A stretch of 64,000 bases of DNA from an uncultured Candidatus Entotheonella sp. (GTDB lineage: Bacteria; Tectomicrobia; Entotheonellia; Entotheonellales; Entotheonellaceae). The stretch lies in the NCBI GenBank assembly GCA_951828535.1, contig OX639990.1:1723300-1787299 (forward strand), in the 5' to 3' direction. Below, in pieces: positions 1-9,649 of this stretch. Under the pieces are notes generated by a model. The model saw only the letters and a program-made list of their open reading frames with translations, made no database searches and was not told where the DNA came from. Both the position numbers and the translations under genes were made by a program. Position 1 is the first letter of the stretch; every line of letters starts with the position of its first letter.

Positions 1-1
1 C

Positions 2-1303
<1,302 letters not shown>

Positions 1304-1316
1304 AACGCGGCGCGGG

Positions 1317-2465
1317 TCAGGCCGCCAGCGCGCGCCAGCGGCGCCCGCCCTTGACCGTCAGCATCGCATGCAGGCGTTGACCGGCGGGCACCTCATTGCC
1401 CGCCGCGTCCACGAAACTGAACTCGCCTTCCTGAAGCTCCAGAACCGCGGCGTCGCCGGGGCTGCCGACCCGCAGGCTGCCCAGTTCCGGCTTGCCGATG
1501 GCGTCGGCGGCCTTGCTGGTCACGCTGGCGATCACCGCTTCCAACGGCATCTCCAGGGCCAGAAACGTGGACATGACGCCGAGCAGGTCGTAGACCACCC
1601 GGTCGGGCGGCGGGGTGTGGATGTCGGTGCTCAGCGTGTCCGGCCAGAACTCCTGCGACACCGCGGCGCGCGCCACGTTGAGATCGAAATGCACCCCGGC
1701 GTGCCCCACGTCCAGCACGATCCCCCGCTCGCGAGCCTCCCGCACCCCGTCGCGAATCCGTCCGTTGCCGTCCAGAACGTTATGCGCGTGGCCGTTGAGG
1801 ATGTGCGTCGCCACGTCGCCGGCGCGCATGAAATCGAAGAGGCGCACCAAGGGCACCGGCGTGCCGCTGACGTGCACCATCATCTGCGATTGCGTCGCGT
1901 CCGCCACCTCGCGCGCCATTTGCAGGGCCGGCAGGGCGTTGGCCTCGCCGGTAGCGCGGTGATCGATGCGCACCTTGACGCCCAGCGTCTGATCCGGGTT
2001 GTCGCCGATGCAGCGAATGGCTCGGTCGGTCTGCGCGAAAGCCAGGTTCTGCAACTCGCCGACGCGCGCCGTAAGCGACGTCAGGCCGGTGGCACACAGG
2101 TGCACGAAGGCATACAAGCGCGTTTGCGAATCGCGCATGACGTAGTCACGCAAGGCCGCGTAGTTGCCCCACCCCGTGCTGCCGGCGTCCACCGCGGTGG
2201 TCACCCCCGACGGCAGGCAGGCAACGTCCGGGTCCACCGCGCCGGGCCAGCCGCGGTAGTAGAAATGGCCATGGATGTCCATAAGGCCCGGCGTCACCAG
2301 GTGCCCTCTCACGTCGATCACCTCGGCCGCCTCGGTCACCGCAATATCGGCCTCGATAGCGGCCACGCGGCCGTCGCGGAAGGCGACGTCGCCGCGCTGC
2401 CTCATGTCCTGCGACGGATCGAGGAGGTCACCATTCTTGAGGAGCAGATCGTACGACTCAGCCAT
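1317..2465 (-). CDS. Amidohydrolase / deacetylase family protein
   Basis: A 382-residue metal-dependent hydrolase of the amidohydrolase superfamily. The N-terminal beta-sandwich is followed by LVTPGLMDIHGHFYY, in which HGH is the HxH metal pair. A lysine in LGVKVRI is placed to be the carbamylated bridging residue, MVHVSG and GHAHN supply further histidines, and STDIHTPPP holds the last aspartate. This set is typical of dihydroorotase-like deacetylases/D-aminoacylases acting on N-acyl or cyclic amide substrates. The substrate cannot be named. The ATG start sits directly before the conserved N-terminal strand. It is convergent with the acyl-CoA synthetase gene, with a gap of only 13 bp. Confidence 0.82.
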   Translation of the reverse strand: MAESYDLLLKNGDLLDPSQDMRQRGDVAFRDGRVAAIEADIAVTEAAEVIDVRGHLVTPGLMDIHGHFYYRGWPGAVDPDVACLPSGVTTAVDAGSTGWGNYAALRDYVMRDSQTRLYAFVHLCATGLTSLTARVGELQNLAFAQTDRAIRCIGDNPDQTLGVKVRIDHRATGEANALPALQMAREVADATQSQMMVHVSGTPVPLVRLFDFMRAGDVATHILNGHAHNVLDGNGRIRDGVREARERGIVLDVGHAGVHFDLNVARAAVSQEFWPDTLSTDIHTPPPDRVVYDLLGVMSTFLALEMPLEAVIASVTSKAADAIGKPELGSLRVGSPGDAAVLELQEGEFSFVDAAGNEVPAGQRLHAMLTVKGGRRWRALAA

Positions 2466-2573
2466 GTGCGGTTCCTTATGGGGTTTATAAAAACCAACAG
2501 ACCTTCGATCCTTGGGGACACATCAGGCCGGCAAAATTTCTTATTCGTCGGACGGAGTAAGATTTTTGGAATC

Positions 2574-2798
2574 CTACCCTGACAGAAATTCTTCTGCGGT
2601 AATATCTGCCTGCTGCAGAATCGCCGCAAGTGTGCCCTCTGGTAAATTCCCTCGATGATTTGGAATAGTCGTTCGGTACCGGGTATTTGGATTCCACCAT
2701 ATCTCGTGGCTTCCGCGTGCCTGCCGGTCGAATACAAATCCTAGGCGCCGCAATTTACGAGTCACCTGTCGATAGGTGAACCCTGCCAATCGGCCCAT
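2574..2798 (-). CDS. hicA: HicA-like mRNA interferase toxin
   Basis: A 74-residue protein with the YcfA/HicA fold signature: a basic N-terminus (YRQVTRKLRRLGF), the catalytic histidine in RGSHEIW, and TTIPNHRGNLPEGTLAAIL. HicA toxins are dsRBD-like ribosome-independent ribonucleases. The start codon overlaps the stop of the upstream antitoxin gene by one base (2798), giving tight translational coupling. Gene order is antitoxin first. Confidence 0.85.
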   Translation of the reverse strand: MGRLAGFTYRQVTRKLRRLGFVFDRQARGSHEIWWNPNTRYRTTIPNHRGNLPEGTLAAILQQADITAEEFLSG

Positions 2799-3043
2799 CA
2801 GGCCCCCACGGGGACGGTCAGTTCCAGGGGTGACTTATTCAAGGGGCGCAGGCTCTCGGGCAGCGGGTCGCCATGCTCCCTATAGGATTCGATGAGCTTC
2901 CTTGCCACGTCTTGGGAGATTTCCACTGCTTCGGCCACAGTTCTGCCTTGGGCCACAAGTCCAGGCAAATCATCGGAAGTCGCAAGGTACTCGCCCGTTT
3001 CCAATTGCCTGATCTGAAGATGGAGCTGGTATTCACTCGACAT
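2798..3043 (-). CDS. hicB: HicB-like antitoxin
   Basis: An 81-residue protein of the HicB antitoxin family with the core YLATSDDLPGLVAQGRTVAEAVE followed by an amphipathic helix. It should bind and neutralise the adjacent HicA-like toxin. The ATG at 3043 is preceded by a strong ribosome site (GAGGAGGGGAAT). Longer upstream starts lack one and add no conserved sequence. No clear C-terminal DNA-binding domain is seen, so autoregulation by this protein is uncertain. Confidence 0.82.
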   Translation of the reverse strand: MSSEYQLHLQIRQLETGEYLATSDDLPGLVAQGRTVAEAVEISQDVARKLIESYREHGDPLPESLRPLNKSPLELTVPVGA

Positions 3044-3209
3044 ATTCCCCTCCTCAAACTCTGCAGTACCACAGTTTTTGCCTTTTCGGCAGCCAGCTTC
3101 GCCTCCGTGGCCCATATCCGGGTTCAGGCCGCATTTGGCTCATACAGCACTTCTCCTTCAGGCCCGGTATGACGAGCGGGGCAGGATTGCCTGCCTGCTC
3201 AAACCGTCC

Positions 3210-4133
3210 CTAATTCCCACCCCGAAACGCCGGAATGACTTCCTGCGCAATCATGGCGAGGTTGTCGTCGTTGTAATCGGCCGGGCCGGCGGCGGGCAGG
3301 ATGATGGTGCGCGCGCCGGCGTCGATGTATTCCTGCAGGCGCTTGTGGCATTCTTCCGGGGTACCGGCCAGGGCGTAACGCGGCACCAGCTTGGTGAAGT
3401 CCTGCGCGTACTGGGTGCTGAGCTTGTCGTTGCACATCTGGCGGGCCTTGGCGCCGTCGCGGTGCACCGTGGTGAAGATGAACACGCCGGGGTTGAAGTC
3501 CTCCATGTCGCGGCCGAATTCGCCGCGGTAGCGGGTGATCGTCTCGATGCTGTCGTGCAGTTGTTCCGGCGTGTACATATACGGCAGCCAGCCGTTGGCG
3601 TAGCGCGCGGCGCGTTTCATGGCGGCGTCTCGGCGGCCTGCCACCCAGATGGGCGGGTGCGGTCTCTGAACCGGTGCGGGGGAGATCGTCACCTCGTTGG
3701 TGGTGGTGAAGCGGCCATGAAAGGTGACGTTCTGTTCGGTCCACAGCCGGGTGATGACCTCGAGCGCCTCGTTGGTGCGGGCGCCACGCTGATTGACCGG
3801 CACGCCGCAGGCCTCGAACTCCTTGGGAAACTCGCCGCCGACGCCCACCCCGAAGTTGTATCTGCCGTTCGACGCCACGTCCAATGCGGCGCCCAGCTTG
3901 GCGGCCAGGGCGGCGGGGTACAACGGCAACAGGACAATCGAACTCAGCAGCCGGATGCGCTGCGTCGCGCCTGCCGCCACCGACAAGGAAATGAACGTAT
4001 TGCCCACCGGGCCGTGAAACATCACGTGCTCACCACACCCCAGAAGATCAAACCCGAGGTCCTCGGCGCGGCGGGCAAATCCTGCCACGTCCGTCACCGT
4101 CTGCAAGGCCGTTCCAAACGTTACGTCCGACAT
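3210..4133 (-). CDS. Luciferase-like (LLM class) flavin-dependent oxidoreductase
   Basis: A 307-residue bacterial-luciferase-fold TIM barrel. Visible family elements are the N-terminal RRAEDLGFDLLGCGEH, the strand SSIVLLPLYPAALAAKLGAALD, the GRYNFGVGVGGEFPKEFEACGV block and PAPVQRPHPPIWVAGRR. These proteins use reduced FMN or coenzyme F420, and the sequence resembles the group annotated as F420-dependent oxidoreductases. Whether this organism makes F420 is not shown here. The substrate is unknown. It is transcribed separately from its neighbours. Confidence 0.85.
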   Translation of the reverse strand: MSDVTFGTALQTVTDVAGFARRAEDLGFDLLGCGEHVMFHGPVGNTFISLSVAAGATQRIRLLSSIVLLPLYPAALAAKLGAALDVASNGRYNFGVGVGGEFPKEFEACGVPVNQRGARTNEALEVITRLWTEQNVTFHGRFTTTNEVTISPAPVQRPHPPIWVAGRRDAAMKRAARYANGWLPYMYTPEQLHDSIETITRYRGEFGRDMEDFNPGVFIFTTVHRDGAKARQMCNDKLSTQYAQDFTKLVPRYALAGTPEECHKRLQEYIDAGARTIILPAAGPADYNDDNLAMIAQEVIPAFRGGN

Positions 4134-4158
4134 GAATAACTCCCCGTTTTGCTACCTA

Positions 4159-4980
4159 TCAATCGACTTCAAGCGTGAGGTGATAACCGGTGTACTTGCG
4201 CACGTTGATGACGCCCGTATCGAAGATCAGATACTGGCCCTTGATGCCCTGCAGAACCCCCTCGGCCTGCGGGTTCTTGTCGAGGTTGAACGAGCGCACC
4301 TTGACGGGGTATTCGAGCACCGGGTAGGCGATGTCCACGGCTTGCCGCTCCAGTACCTCGACGACCGGCCCGCCGAACTGCTCCTTGACGGCCTGAATCG
4401 CGCCGCCCACCTGTTCCAGCAGCAAGTCCCGCTGCTGCGCGAGGTCAACGCCAGGCGCTTGGCCCTTGAGCATCGCCTGCCAATGGGTCTTGTCGGCGAC
4501 GTACTGTTTCAGCGCCGCCTCCATGAGGCCGGATTGGCGGCGCGTCCGCACCTTGAGAATAGCCAGCGCCTGCGTCGCCCCCTGATCGATCCAGCGGGTC
4601 GGCACCTGCGTGGTGCGGGTAATGCCCACCTTGAGCCCCGAGGCGTTGGCCAGATAGACGAAATGGGGAATCATGCAGTGCTGCTCGCCCCACTCCGGCT
4701 CGCGGCATGTGCCCAGGTGGTAGTGGCACGTCTCGGGCCTGACGATGCACAGGTCGCACCGCGCCAGGCGCATGCAACAGGGATAGCAATAGCCCTGCGA
4801 GAAACTGCGCTTGGTTTTATTGCCGCAGGCAATGCAGGTGATGACGCCCGCATAGTTCAGGATCAGCCGGCGGCCCAGGAAGGGATTGAGCGCCACCTGC
4901 TCGTCACCGATGGGCAGGTGGTATTCCACCGGCTCCGCCAGCCGCGACCCCATCTTTTCGATTTGCCCGCTCAGCACCAC
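4159..4980 (-). CDS. DUF2797 domain-containing protein
   Basis: A 273-residue protein. The N-terminal third is rich in cysteines (about residues 49, 52, 65, 68, 69, 75, 78, 85, 92 and 102, with a CxxC pattern), suggesting zinc ribbons. Residues about 107-135 read HFVYLANASGLKVGITR and then RWIDQGA, the GIY-YIG-nuclease-like core of the DUF2797 family. The C-terminus is mixed alpha/beta. The start is a GTG at 4980 after GGGAGGTGAG; a second GTG follows immediately. Function is not established; the nuclease-like fold with zinc sites suggests nucleic-acid binding. Confidence 0.8.
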   Translation of the reverse strand: MVLSGQIEKMGSRLAEPVEYHLPIGDEQVALNPFLGRRLILNYAGVITCIACGNKTKRSFSQGYCYPCCMRLARCDLCIVRPETCHYHLGTCREPEWGEQHCMIPHFVYLANASGLKVGITRTTQVPTRWIDQGATQALAILKVRTRRQSGLMEAALKQYVADKTHWQAMLKGQAPGVDLAQQRDLLLEQVGGAIQAVKEQFGGPVVEVLERQAVDIAYPVLEYPVKVRSFNLDKNPQAEGVLQGIKGQYLIFDTGVINVRKYTGYHLTLEVD

Positions 4981-4999
4981 TACTCACCTCCCGCTGATT

Positions 5000-5713
5000 T
5001 CAGCGCGCCAACTGGTCCGCGAGATCGTTGAAATCACGAGCATGAACGTCGAAATCCGGATCCGGCTCGACGTCCACCTCGACGCCGGGGCCGAATTCGA
5101 GCGGCCGCGGCACGAAGGCGGCGCGCAGGCCGACGGCCTGGGCTGCCTTCAGATCCGACTTGTGCGCCGCCACCATCATCACCTCCGAGGGTTGCAGCCC
5201 CAGCAACTCGGCGGCGCCGAGGTAGGTCTCGGGATCCGGCTTGTAGTGCCGCACGATCTCCGCCGACAGGATGCAATCCCACGGCAGGCTGCCGTGCTTG
5301 GCCATGTTGGTCAACAGCGCCACGTTGCCGTTCGACAGCGTGGCCAGCACGTAATGCTGCCGCAGGCGGGTCAGCCCCGGCACAGAGTCGGGCCACGGCG
5401 TCAGACGGTGCCAGACGCGGTTCCAGTGCTGCTTGCCGGCCTCGCTCAGGGTGCTGATGCCGTGTTTCTCAAGTAGCTCGTCCAGGATCATGCGGTGCAG
5501 GGCGTCGAGTTTCGTCCACGGCAACTCGCCGCTGCGCACCCGCGCCATGGACGGCCGATAGCCGCCGCGCCAGGCGTCGGCGAACGCCGCCCAGTCCACC
5601 TCGAGGCCGTGCGTTGCCCCCAACGCCTCACCCTCGCGAATAATGCTGCCGCGCCAATCAACCACCGTGCCGAACACGTCAAACGTCAGCGCCTGCACGC
5701 CTGCAAGACTCAT
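5000..5713 (-). CDS. Haloacid dehalogenase, type II-like (HAD superfamily)
   Basis: A 237-residue HAD hydrolase. The nucleophile motif is LTFDVFGTVVDWRGS with Asp at about residue 11, motif II is ATLSNGN, motif III is IVRHYKPDPETY with its lysine, and motif IV is MVAAHKSDLKAA. The DVFGT(V/L)VDWR sequence and the length match L-2-haloacid dehalogenases, which replace halogen by hydroxyl on 2-haloalkanoates. Close relatives can be phosphatases, so substrate is inferred. RBS AAGGTGAG precedes the ATG. Confidence 0.8.
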   Translation of the reverse strand: MSLAGVQALTFDVFGTVVDWRGSIIREGEALGATHGLEVDWAAFADAWRGGYRPSMARVRSGELPWTKLDALHRMILDELLEKHGISTLSEAGKQHWNRVWHRLTPWPDSVPGLTRLRQHYVLATLSNGNVALLTNMAKHGSLPWDCILSAEIVRHYKPDPETYLGAAELLGLQPSEVMMVAAHKSDLKAAQAVGLRAAFVPRPLEFGPGVEVDVEPDPDFDVHARDFNDLADQLAR

Positions 5714-5751
5714 GGCTCACCTTCCTTTTTGTGTACTGGGGAGAATCCGCT

Positions 5752-6306
5752 TTACAGCAGCGGTGAAATGACCTGCCGCAGCGCCGCGGCGTCGAGGGTA
5801 GCTTGCGCGCCGCGTTCGTGGGCGAAAGCCAGGACCCGGCGGCCCTGACGATCGAAAACGAACAGGCTGGGGATGCGCCGAATGGTGCCGAACTGCTGCG
5901 AGATGGCGTCGTTGCCTTTGACCACACTGAAAGGCGGCTGGGTCAGCTTGAGAAAGGCCACCAGCCGTTCGTCGTCGGAGAAGTTATCGAAGTCCTCGAA
6001 CAGGTTGATGGCGACGACCTCCAGCCCGGCCTCGCGGTGTTGCAGGTAGATGTCGCTCAGGTCCGCGAACTCCTGGCGACAGGGCGGGCACCAACTGGCG
6101 AAGAAGGTGACGATGAGCACCTTGTCGTCGAACGTGGCGTGCGTCACCGGCGGGCCGTTGAGATGCGGCAGTGTCTGCATGATGGTCCGCGCGTCGGCGG
6201 CCAGTGCGCCCTCCTCGGAGGTACCGGACAGGACACGTCCGCCCGACAGGACGGCCACCGCGACCAGACACGCAACGCTAAGCAACAGGATGAGATTTCG
6301 AGTCAT
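5752..6306 (-). CDS. TlpA/ResA-like thiol-disulfide oxidoreductase, membrane-anchored
   Basis: 184 residues from the ATG at 6306. The N-terminus (MTRNLILLLSVACLVAVAVL) is an uncleaved anchor or signal peptide, placing the domain in the periplasm. The thioredoxin fold has the active site SWCPPC (Cys73, Cys76) and the cis-proline region RRIPSLFVFD. CPPC is typical of TlpA/ResA proteins that reduce disulfides, for example in cytochrome c maturation. Longer upstream starts would bury the signal peptide. It lies just left of an IS3 element that may have separated it from its original upstream DNA. Confidence 0.83.
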   Translation of the reverse strand: MTRNLILLLSVACLVAVAVLSGGRVLSGTSEEGALAADARTIMQTLPHLNGPPVTHATFDDKVLIVTFFASWCPPCRQEFADLSDIYLQHREAGLEVVAINLFEDFDNFSDDERLVAFLKLTQPPFSVVKGNDAISQQFGTIRRIPSLFVFDRQGRRVLAFAHERGAQATLDAAALRQVISPLL

Positions 6307-6473
6307 GCCGACACTCCGTCGACGCGGGATTCCGCCCCGCATGAGGGCTTGGGTTTGAGCGTTGGAAACACGGCATTCATAGTAACATATTTGCTCCCTT
6401 TCCCCTCTCTGCCAACATGACTGAGACATCGGGACCCCTTTGAATTACTGTAGGGCGGTGGAGGTGTAACCCG

Positions 6474-6956
6474 ATGAACTCAGAGAGAGTCCCGATAACA
6501 TTGAATGAGATTCCCTATTCGTCCCTGGGGGTCGAGGAGCGTAGCGACGAGGCCCCCAGGGACGGCCGCGCCGGAGCGACGCCTGACCCGGAGGTCGTGG
6601 CCAAGCCGAAACGGCGCCAGTTCACCGCGGAGTATCGGCTGCGGACCCTTGAGGAGGCCGATCGCTGCACACAGCCCGGCGAAGTGGGTCGCCTGCTTCG
6701 CCGCGAGGGGCTCTACAGCTCTCATCTGGCGACTTGGCGAAAGGCGCGACGAAAGGGCTCCTTGCGGGAGTTGGCCTCGAAGAAGCGCGGCGCGAAACCG
6801 GCCGAACGCAACCCGCTGGATGCGAAAGTGCAAATGCTCGAAGCGAAAGTGGCACGCCTGGAACACGAGTTGCACACCGCGCACACGATCCTGGACGTGC
6901 AGGGAAAAGTTGCCGGGCTGCTGGGATTGAACCTCGAACACGAAACGCGCTCCTGA
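6474..6956 (+). CDS. IS3-family transposase OrfA (copy 1)
   Basis: A 160-residue OrfA with an N-terminal tail, an HTH region (KRRQFTAEYRLRTLEEAD through SSHLATWRKARR) that binds the terminal repeats, and a C-terminal leucine-heptad coiled coil (MLEAKVARLEHELHTAHTIL) for multimerisation. Its TGA stop overlaps the ATG of orfB by one base (TGATG), so orfB may be reached by translational coupling rather than the slippery-site frameshift of many IS3 elements. Confidence 0.9.
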   Translation: MNSERVPITLNEIPYSSLGVEERSDEAPRDGRAGATPDPEVVAKPKRRQFTAEYRLRTLEEADRCTQPGEVGRLLRREGLYSSHLATWRKARRKGSLRELASKKRGAKPAERNPLDAKVQMLEAKVARLEHELHTAHTILDVQGKVAGLLGLNLEHETRS

Positions 6957-7957
6957 TGGCGGCCCAATCGCTGGCAGAGCAGGTCGGCATCGTGCCGGCG
7001 TGCCGGGCGCTGGGCGTGTCGCGGGCGACTTTCTACCGTCGTCAGAGGTCAACTCCCGGGCACCAGCAGCCCCGTTCAACGCCCGCCCGGGCACTGTGTG
7101 ACGCCGAGCGCGAGCAGGTCCTCGATATGCTCGCCTGTCCACGCTTCGTTGATCGTGCGCCGGCGGAGGTGGTGGCAACACTGCTCGACGAAGGCTACTA
7201 CCTGTGCTCGGAGCGCACCATGTATCGGATCCTGGCCACCAACCAGCCGGTCCGCGAGAGACGCGATCAGCGTGTGCACCCCCAGTACGCCAAACCCGAA
7301 CTGGTGGCCACGGCCCCGAACCAGACCTGGTCCTGGGATATAACCAGACTGCTGGGGCCGACCAAGTGGACGTACTTCTACCTCTACGTGATGCTCGACA
7401 TCTTCAGCCGCTACGCGGTCGGCTGGATGGTCGCCGACCGGGAGAACTCGGCGCTGGCTGCCAGTCTCATCGAAGAGACCTGCCACAAACAAGGTGTCCG
7501 GCCCCAGGTCCTCACCTTGCACTCCGACCGCGGGGCGCCGATGACGAGCAAGTGCACCGCGCAACTGCTCGCCGACCTCGGGGTCACGCGCTCGCTGAGC
7601 CGCCCCCAGGTCTCCGATGACAACCCGTTTTCCGAGGCGCAGTTCAAGACCCTGAAGTACCACCCAGGCTTCCCCGGGCGGTTCCACAACATCACCGCCG
7701 CCATCGCCTTCTGTCGAACGTTCTTCCCTTGGTACAACACCGAGCATCGACATGGCGGCATTGCCATGCTCACCCCGGACGATGTCCATCACCATCGAAC
7801 CGAGAGCGTGCTGCGCAGGCGCGGGCGGACCCTTCAAACCGCCTGGGCCCGTCATCCCGAGCGCTTCGTTCGAGGCATCCCAAAGCCAGACCCCCTACCC
7901 GAATCGGTCTGGATCAATCCACCCGTGACATCCACAACAGGAGAAACTACTCAGTAA
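6956..7957 (+). CDS. IS3-family transposase OrfB, DDE integrase (copy 1)
   Basis: A 333-residue catalytic subunit with an HTH_21-like region (ALGVSRATFYRRQ) followed by an rve integrase core. The catalytic triad is visible as Asp in WSWDITRL, Asp in TLHSDRGAP and Glu in NPFSEAQFKTLKY. The C-terminal WYNTEHRHGGI is typical of this IS3 subgroup. The start is taken at the ATG overlapping the orfA stop; upstream in-frame sequence only antisenses orfA. Confidence 0.92.
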   Translation: MAAQSLAEQVGIVPACRALGVSRATFYRRQRSTPGHQQPRSTPARALCDAEREQVLDMLACPRFVDRAPAEVVATLLDEGYYLCSERTMYRILATNQPVRERRDQRVHPQYAKPELVATAPNQTWSWDITRLLGPTKWTYFYLYVMLDIFSRYAVGWMVADRENSALAASLIEETCHKQGVRPQVLTLHSDRGAPMTSKCTAQLLADLGVTRSLSRPQVSDDNPFSEAQFKTLKYHPGFPGRFHNITAAIAFCRTFFPWYNTEHRHGGIAMLTPDDVHHHRTESVLRRRGRTLQTAWARHPERFVRGIPKPDPLPESVWINPPVTSTTGETTQ

Positions 7958-8038
7958 ATCGCAGTCGTCAGTGTCTCAAAGTCGTTGACAGGTTCCGTTC
8001 CCCTCGGCACGCGCAACCCATATGAGTCGCTCAGCACC

Positions 8039-8073
8039 AGGTCCCCTCCCCTCTGCGCAGGGGGGAGGGGACC
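8039..8073. repeat. GC-rich palindrome in the spacer between IS elements
   Basis: GGTCCCCTCCCC and its exact reverse complement GGGGAGGGGACC flank a short GC-rich loop (about 8040-8072). The segment lies between IS3 copy 1 and the IS481 left end. It could act as a hairpin terminator or be a dispersed intergenic palindrome; related CCCTCxCC/GGGGAGGG motifs occur near 19.3, 20.7 and 33.9 kb. Confidence 0.6.
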
Positions 8074-8097
8074 GGTGGGTACAAACCGGTAACATCC

Positions 8098-9579
8098 GAG
8101 CCTCTTGCAGAATTACGAAACGACTGGATTTATTGCAGATTGGAGTAGGATGACTTTGGCTGGGACAGGCCGACCCTCCTGAGTATCATGGTGTCCTCCA
8201 CAGACCTCATGACGAGGAGAGCGGCCATGCCCCTGCGCGAGACTCTATCGAACTATTGGTATGCCTTTCAACAAGAACTGTTCCCCAGACTCGAAATGGA
8301 GTTTGGCCCCCTGAGCGGGCGCTATGGACTCTTTGTTGCGGTCCTCGAGTTCGTGCGCCTCGAAATCCTTTTGCCGTCCATGTCCAGCTTGCCAGGCCGG
8401 CCACCGCAGGATCGCGCCGCACTGGCGCGCGCCTTCATTGCCAAGGCGGTCTTCGACATCCCGACGACGCGGGCCCTCATCGAACGTCTGCGGGTTGACC
8501 AGACACTTCAGCGCCTGTGCGGCTTCAGCAGCGCCTGCCGACTTCCGAGCGAGGCCACGTTCTCACGCGGCTTTGCCGAATTCGCCGACAGCGCCCTGGT
8601 TAGCCGTCTGCACGAGGCGCTGGTTACGCGGACGATGAAGGGCCACTTGGTCGGGCATATCTCGCGCGATGCCACGGCAATCGCGGGCCGTGAAAAGCCG
8701 CTGCCGAAGGTGCCTGGCGCACGCCGAACGAAGCGCCAGCGAGGGCGCCCGCGAAAGGGTGAACAACGGCCCAAGGAACCCACCCGCCTGCAACGTCAGT
8801 TAGCCATGACGCTGCCGCAAATGTTGGACGAGTTGCCAAAGCCGTGCGACGTCGGAGTGCGGACAAACGCCAAGGGCGCGTTTGAAAAGTGGGTCGGCTA
8901 CAAGCTGCACGTCGACGCCGCCGATGGCGGCGTGCCGGTGAGTTGTATTTTGACCTCGGCGTCGCTGCATGACTCACAAGCAGCCATCCCATTGGCACGT
9001 CTGACGGCTGGGCGGGTTAACAACCTCTACGACCTGATGGACGCAGCTTACGACGCTGAGGAGATACGGGCCTACAGTCGAAACCTCGGCCACGTGCCGA
9101 TCATCGACTTCAACCCCCGGGGATCGGGCGGGCGAGGCGAAGCGATCAAGCGCGAAGCAACGGCACGCCGCGCTCTTGGCTATGTTTTTCCGGAACAGCG
9201 GCGCTACCACGAACGCACGACCGTCGAGCGGGTGTATGCGCGGCTCAAGGAGGAGTTCGGCGGTCGTCATGTTCGGGTACGGGGGCACGCGAAGGTGCTA
9301 TGCCACCTCATGTTGGGCATCCTTGCGCTGGCGGTCAGCCAGCTGATGCACCTGCTGCCACCGCTCTGATGGAGCTTGTTCGCCCGACATCACTGCAACA
9401 CCGCCCTCATGGAGGGCCGGGGACAACCTTGCCCACAGGTCGTAGAACCTGCTCCAACTGGACACCGAGGTAACTCTTGCAGCACGTTCCTTAAGCCTTC
9501 ATGCCTATTGCGGCTCAAGGCGACGCTTCGTGCTTCCGTAGCCGAGCCTGCAGTTGCTCATGAATTTTGCAAGAGGCTC
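8098..9579 (+). mobile_element. DDE insertion sequence (IS1182/IS5-like) nested in the IS481 element
   Basis: About 1482 bp bounded by 17-bp inverted repeats matching at 16 positions: GAGCCTCTTGCAGAATT at 8098-8114 and its near-complement at 9563-9579. A 4-bp direct repeat ATCC lies immediately outside both ends (8094-8097 and 9580-9583), the expected target duplication. It encodes one transposase. IS family naming is tentative because it rests on protein resemblance only. Confidence 0.88.
8227..9369 (+). CDS. DDE transposase (IS1182/IS5-like, DUF772 plus DDE_Tnp_1)
   Basis: 380 residues from the ATG at 8227, preceded by GACGAGGAGAGCGGCC. The N-terminal half is DUF772-like (RVDQTLQRLCGF, LPSEATFSRGFAEFADS). 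The catalytic core shows Asp in HISRDATAIAGREKP, Asp in LMDAAYDAEEI and Glu in RTTVERVYARLKEEFGG, followed by the LMLGILALAVSQL helix. A basic linker (RRTKRQRGRPRKGEQR) interrupts the core. Inverted repeats flank the gene on both sides, so it looks complete and potentially active. Confidence 0.88.
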   Translation: MPLRETLSNYWYAFQQELFPRLEMEFGPLSGRYGLFVAVLEFVRLEILLPSMSSLPGRPPQDRAALARAFIAKAVFDIPTTRALIERLRVDQTLQRLCGFSSACRLPSEATFSRGFAEFADSALVSRLHEALVTRTMKGHLVGHISRDATAIAGREKPLPKVPGARRTKRQRGRPRKGEQRPKEPTRLQRQLAMTLPQMLDELPKPCDVGVRTNAKGAFEKWVGYKLHVDAADGGVPVSCILTSASLHDSQAAIPLARLTAGRVNNLYDLMDAAYDAEEIRAYSRNLGHVPIIDFNPRGSGGRGEAIKREATARRALGYVFPEQRRYHERTTVERVYARLKEEFGGRHVRVRGHAKVLCHLMLGILALAVSQLMHLLPPL

Positions 9580-9649
9580 ATCCTTTACACAATAAACCGG
9601 GAACATGGTTTACACGCTGCTAAGGTGTCGGGCCAAGGAGGACGCCCCG

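Larger units (their letters stand above)
6403..7997 (+). mobile_element. IS3-family insertion sequence, copy 1
   Basis: A 1595-bp segment that, as far as could be compared, is identical to 12672-14266 (constant offset of 6269 bases). It carries orfA and orfB. Imperfect terminal inverted repeats of the form TGNCAAC-N5-TGAGACA lie a few bases inside each shared edge (left from 6410, right ending at 7990). The bases just outside are TTC on both sides (6400-6402 and 7998-8000), a possible target duplication; the 8-bp string TTCCCCTC also recurs at 6400-6407 and 7998-8005. The near-identity of the copies indicates recent transposition. Confidence 0.9.

Noticed and set aside
1368-2582. Long plus-strand open frame opposite the amidohydrolase gene
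   Set aside because: High-GC shadow: no recognisable domain, biased His/Arg/Val composition, and the opposite strand encodes a complete conserved enzyme.
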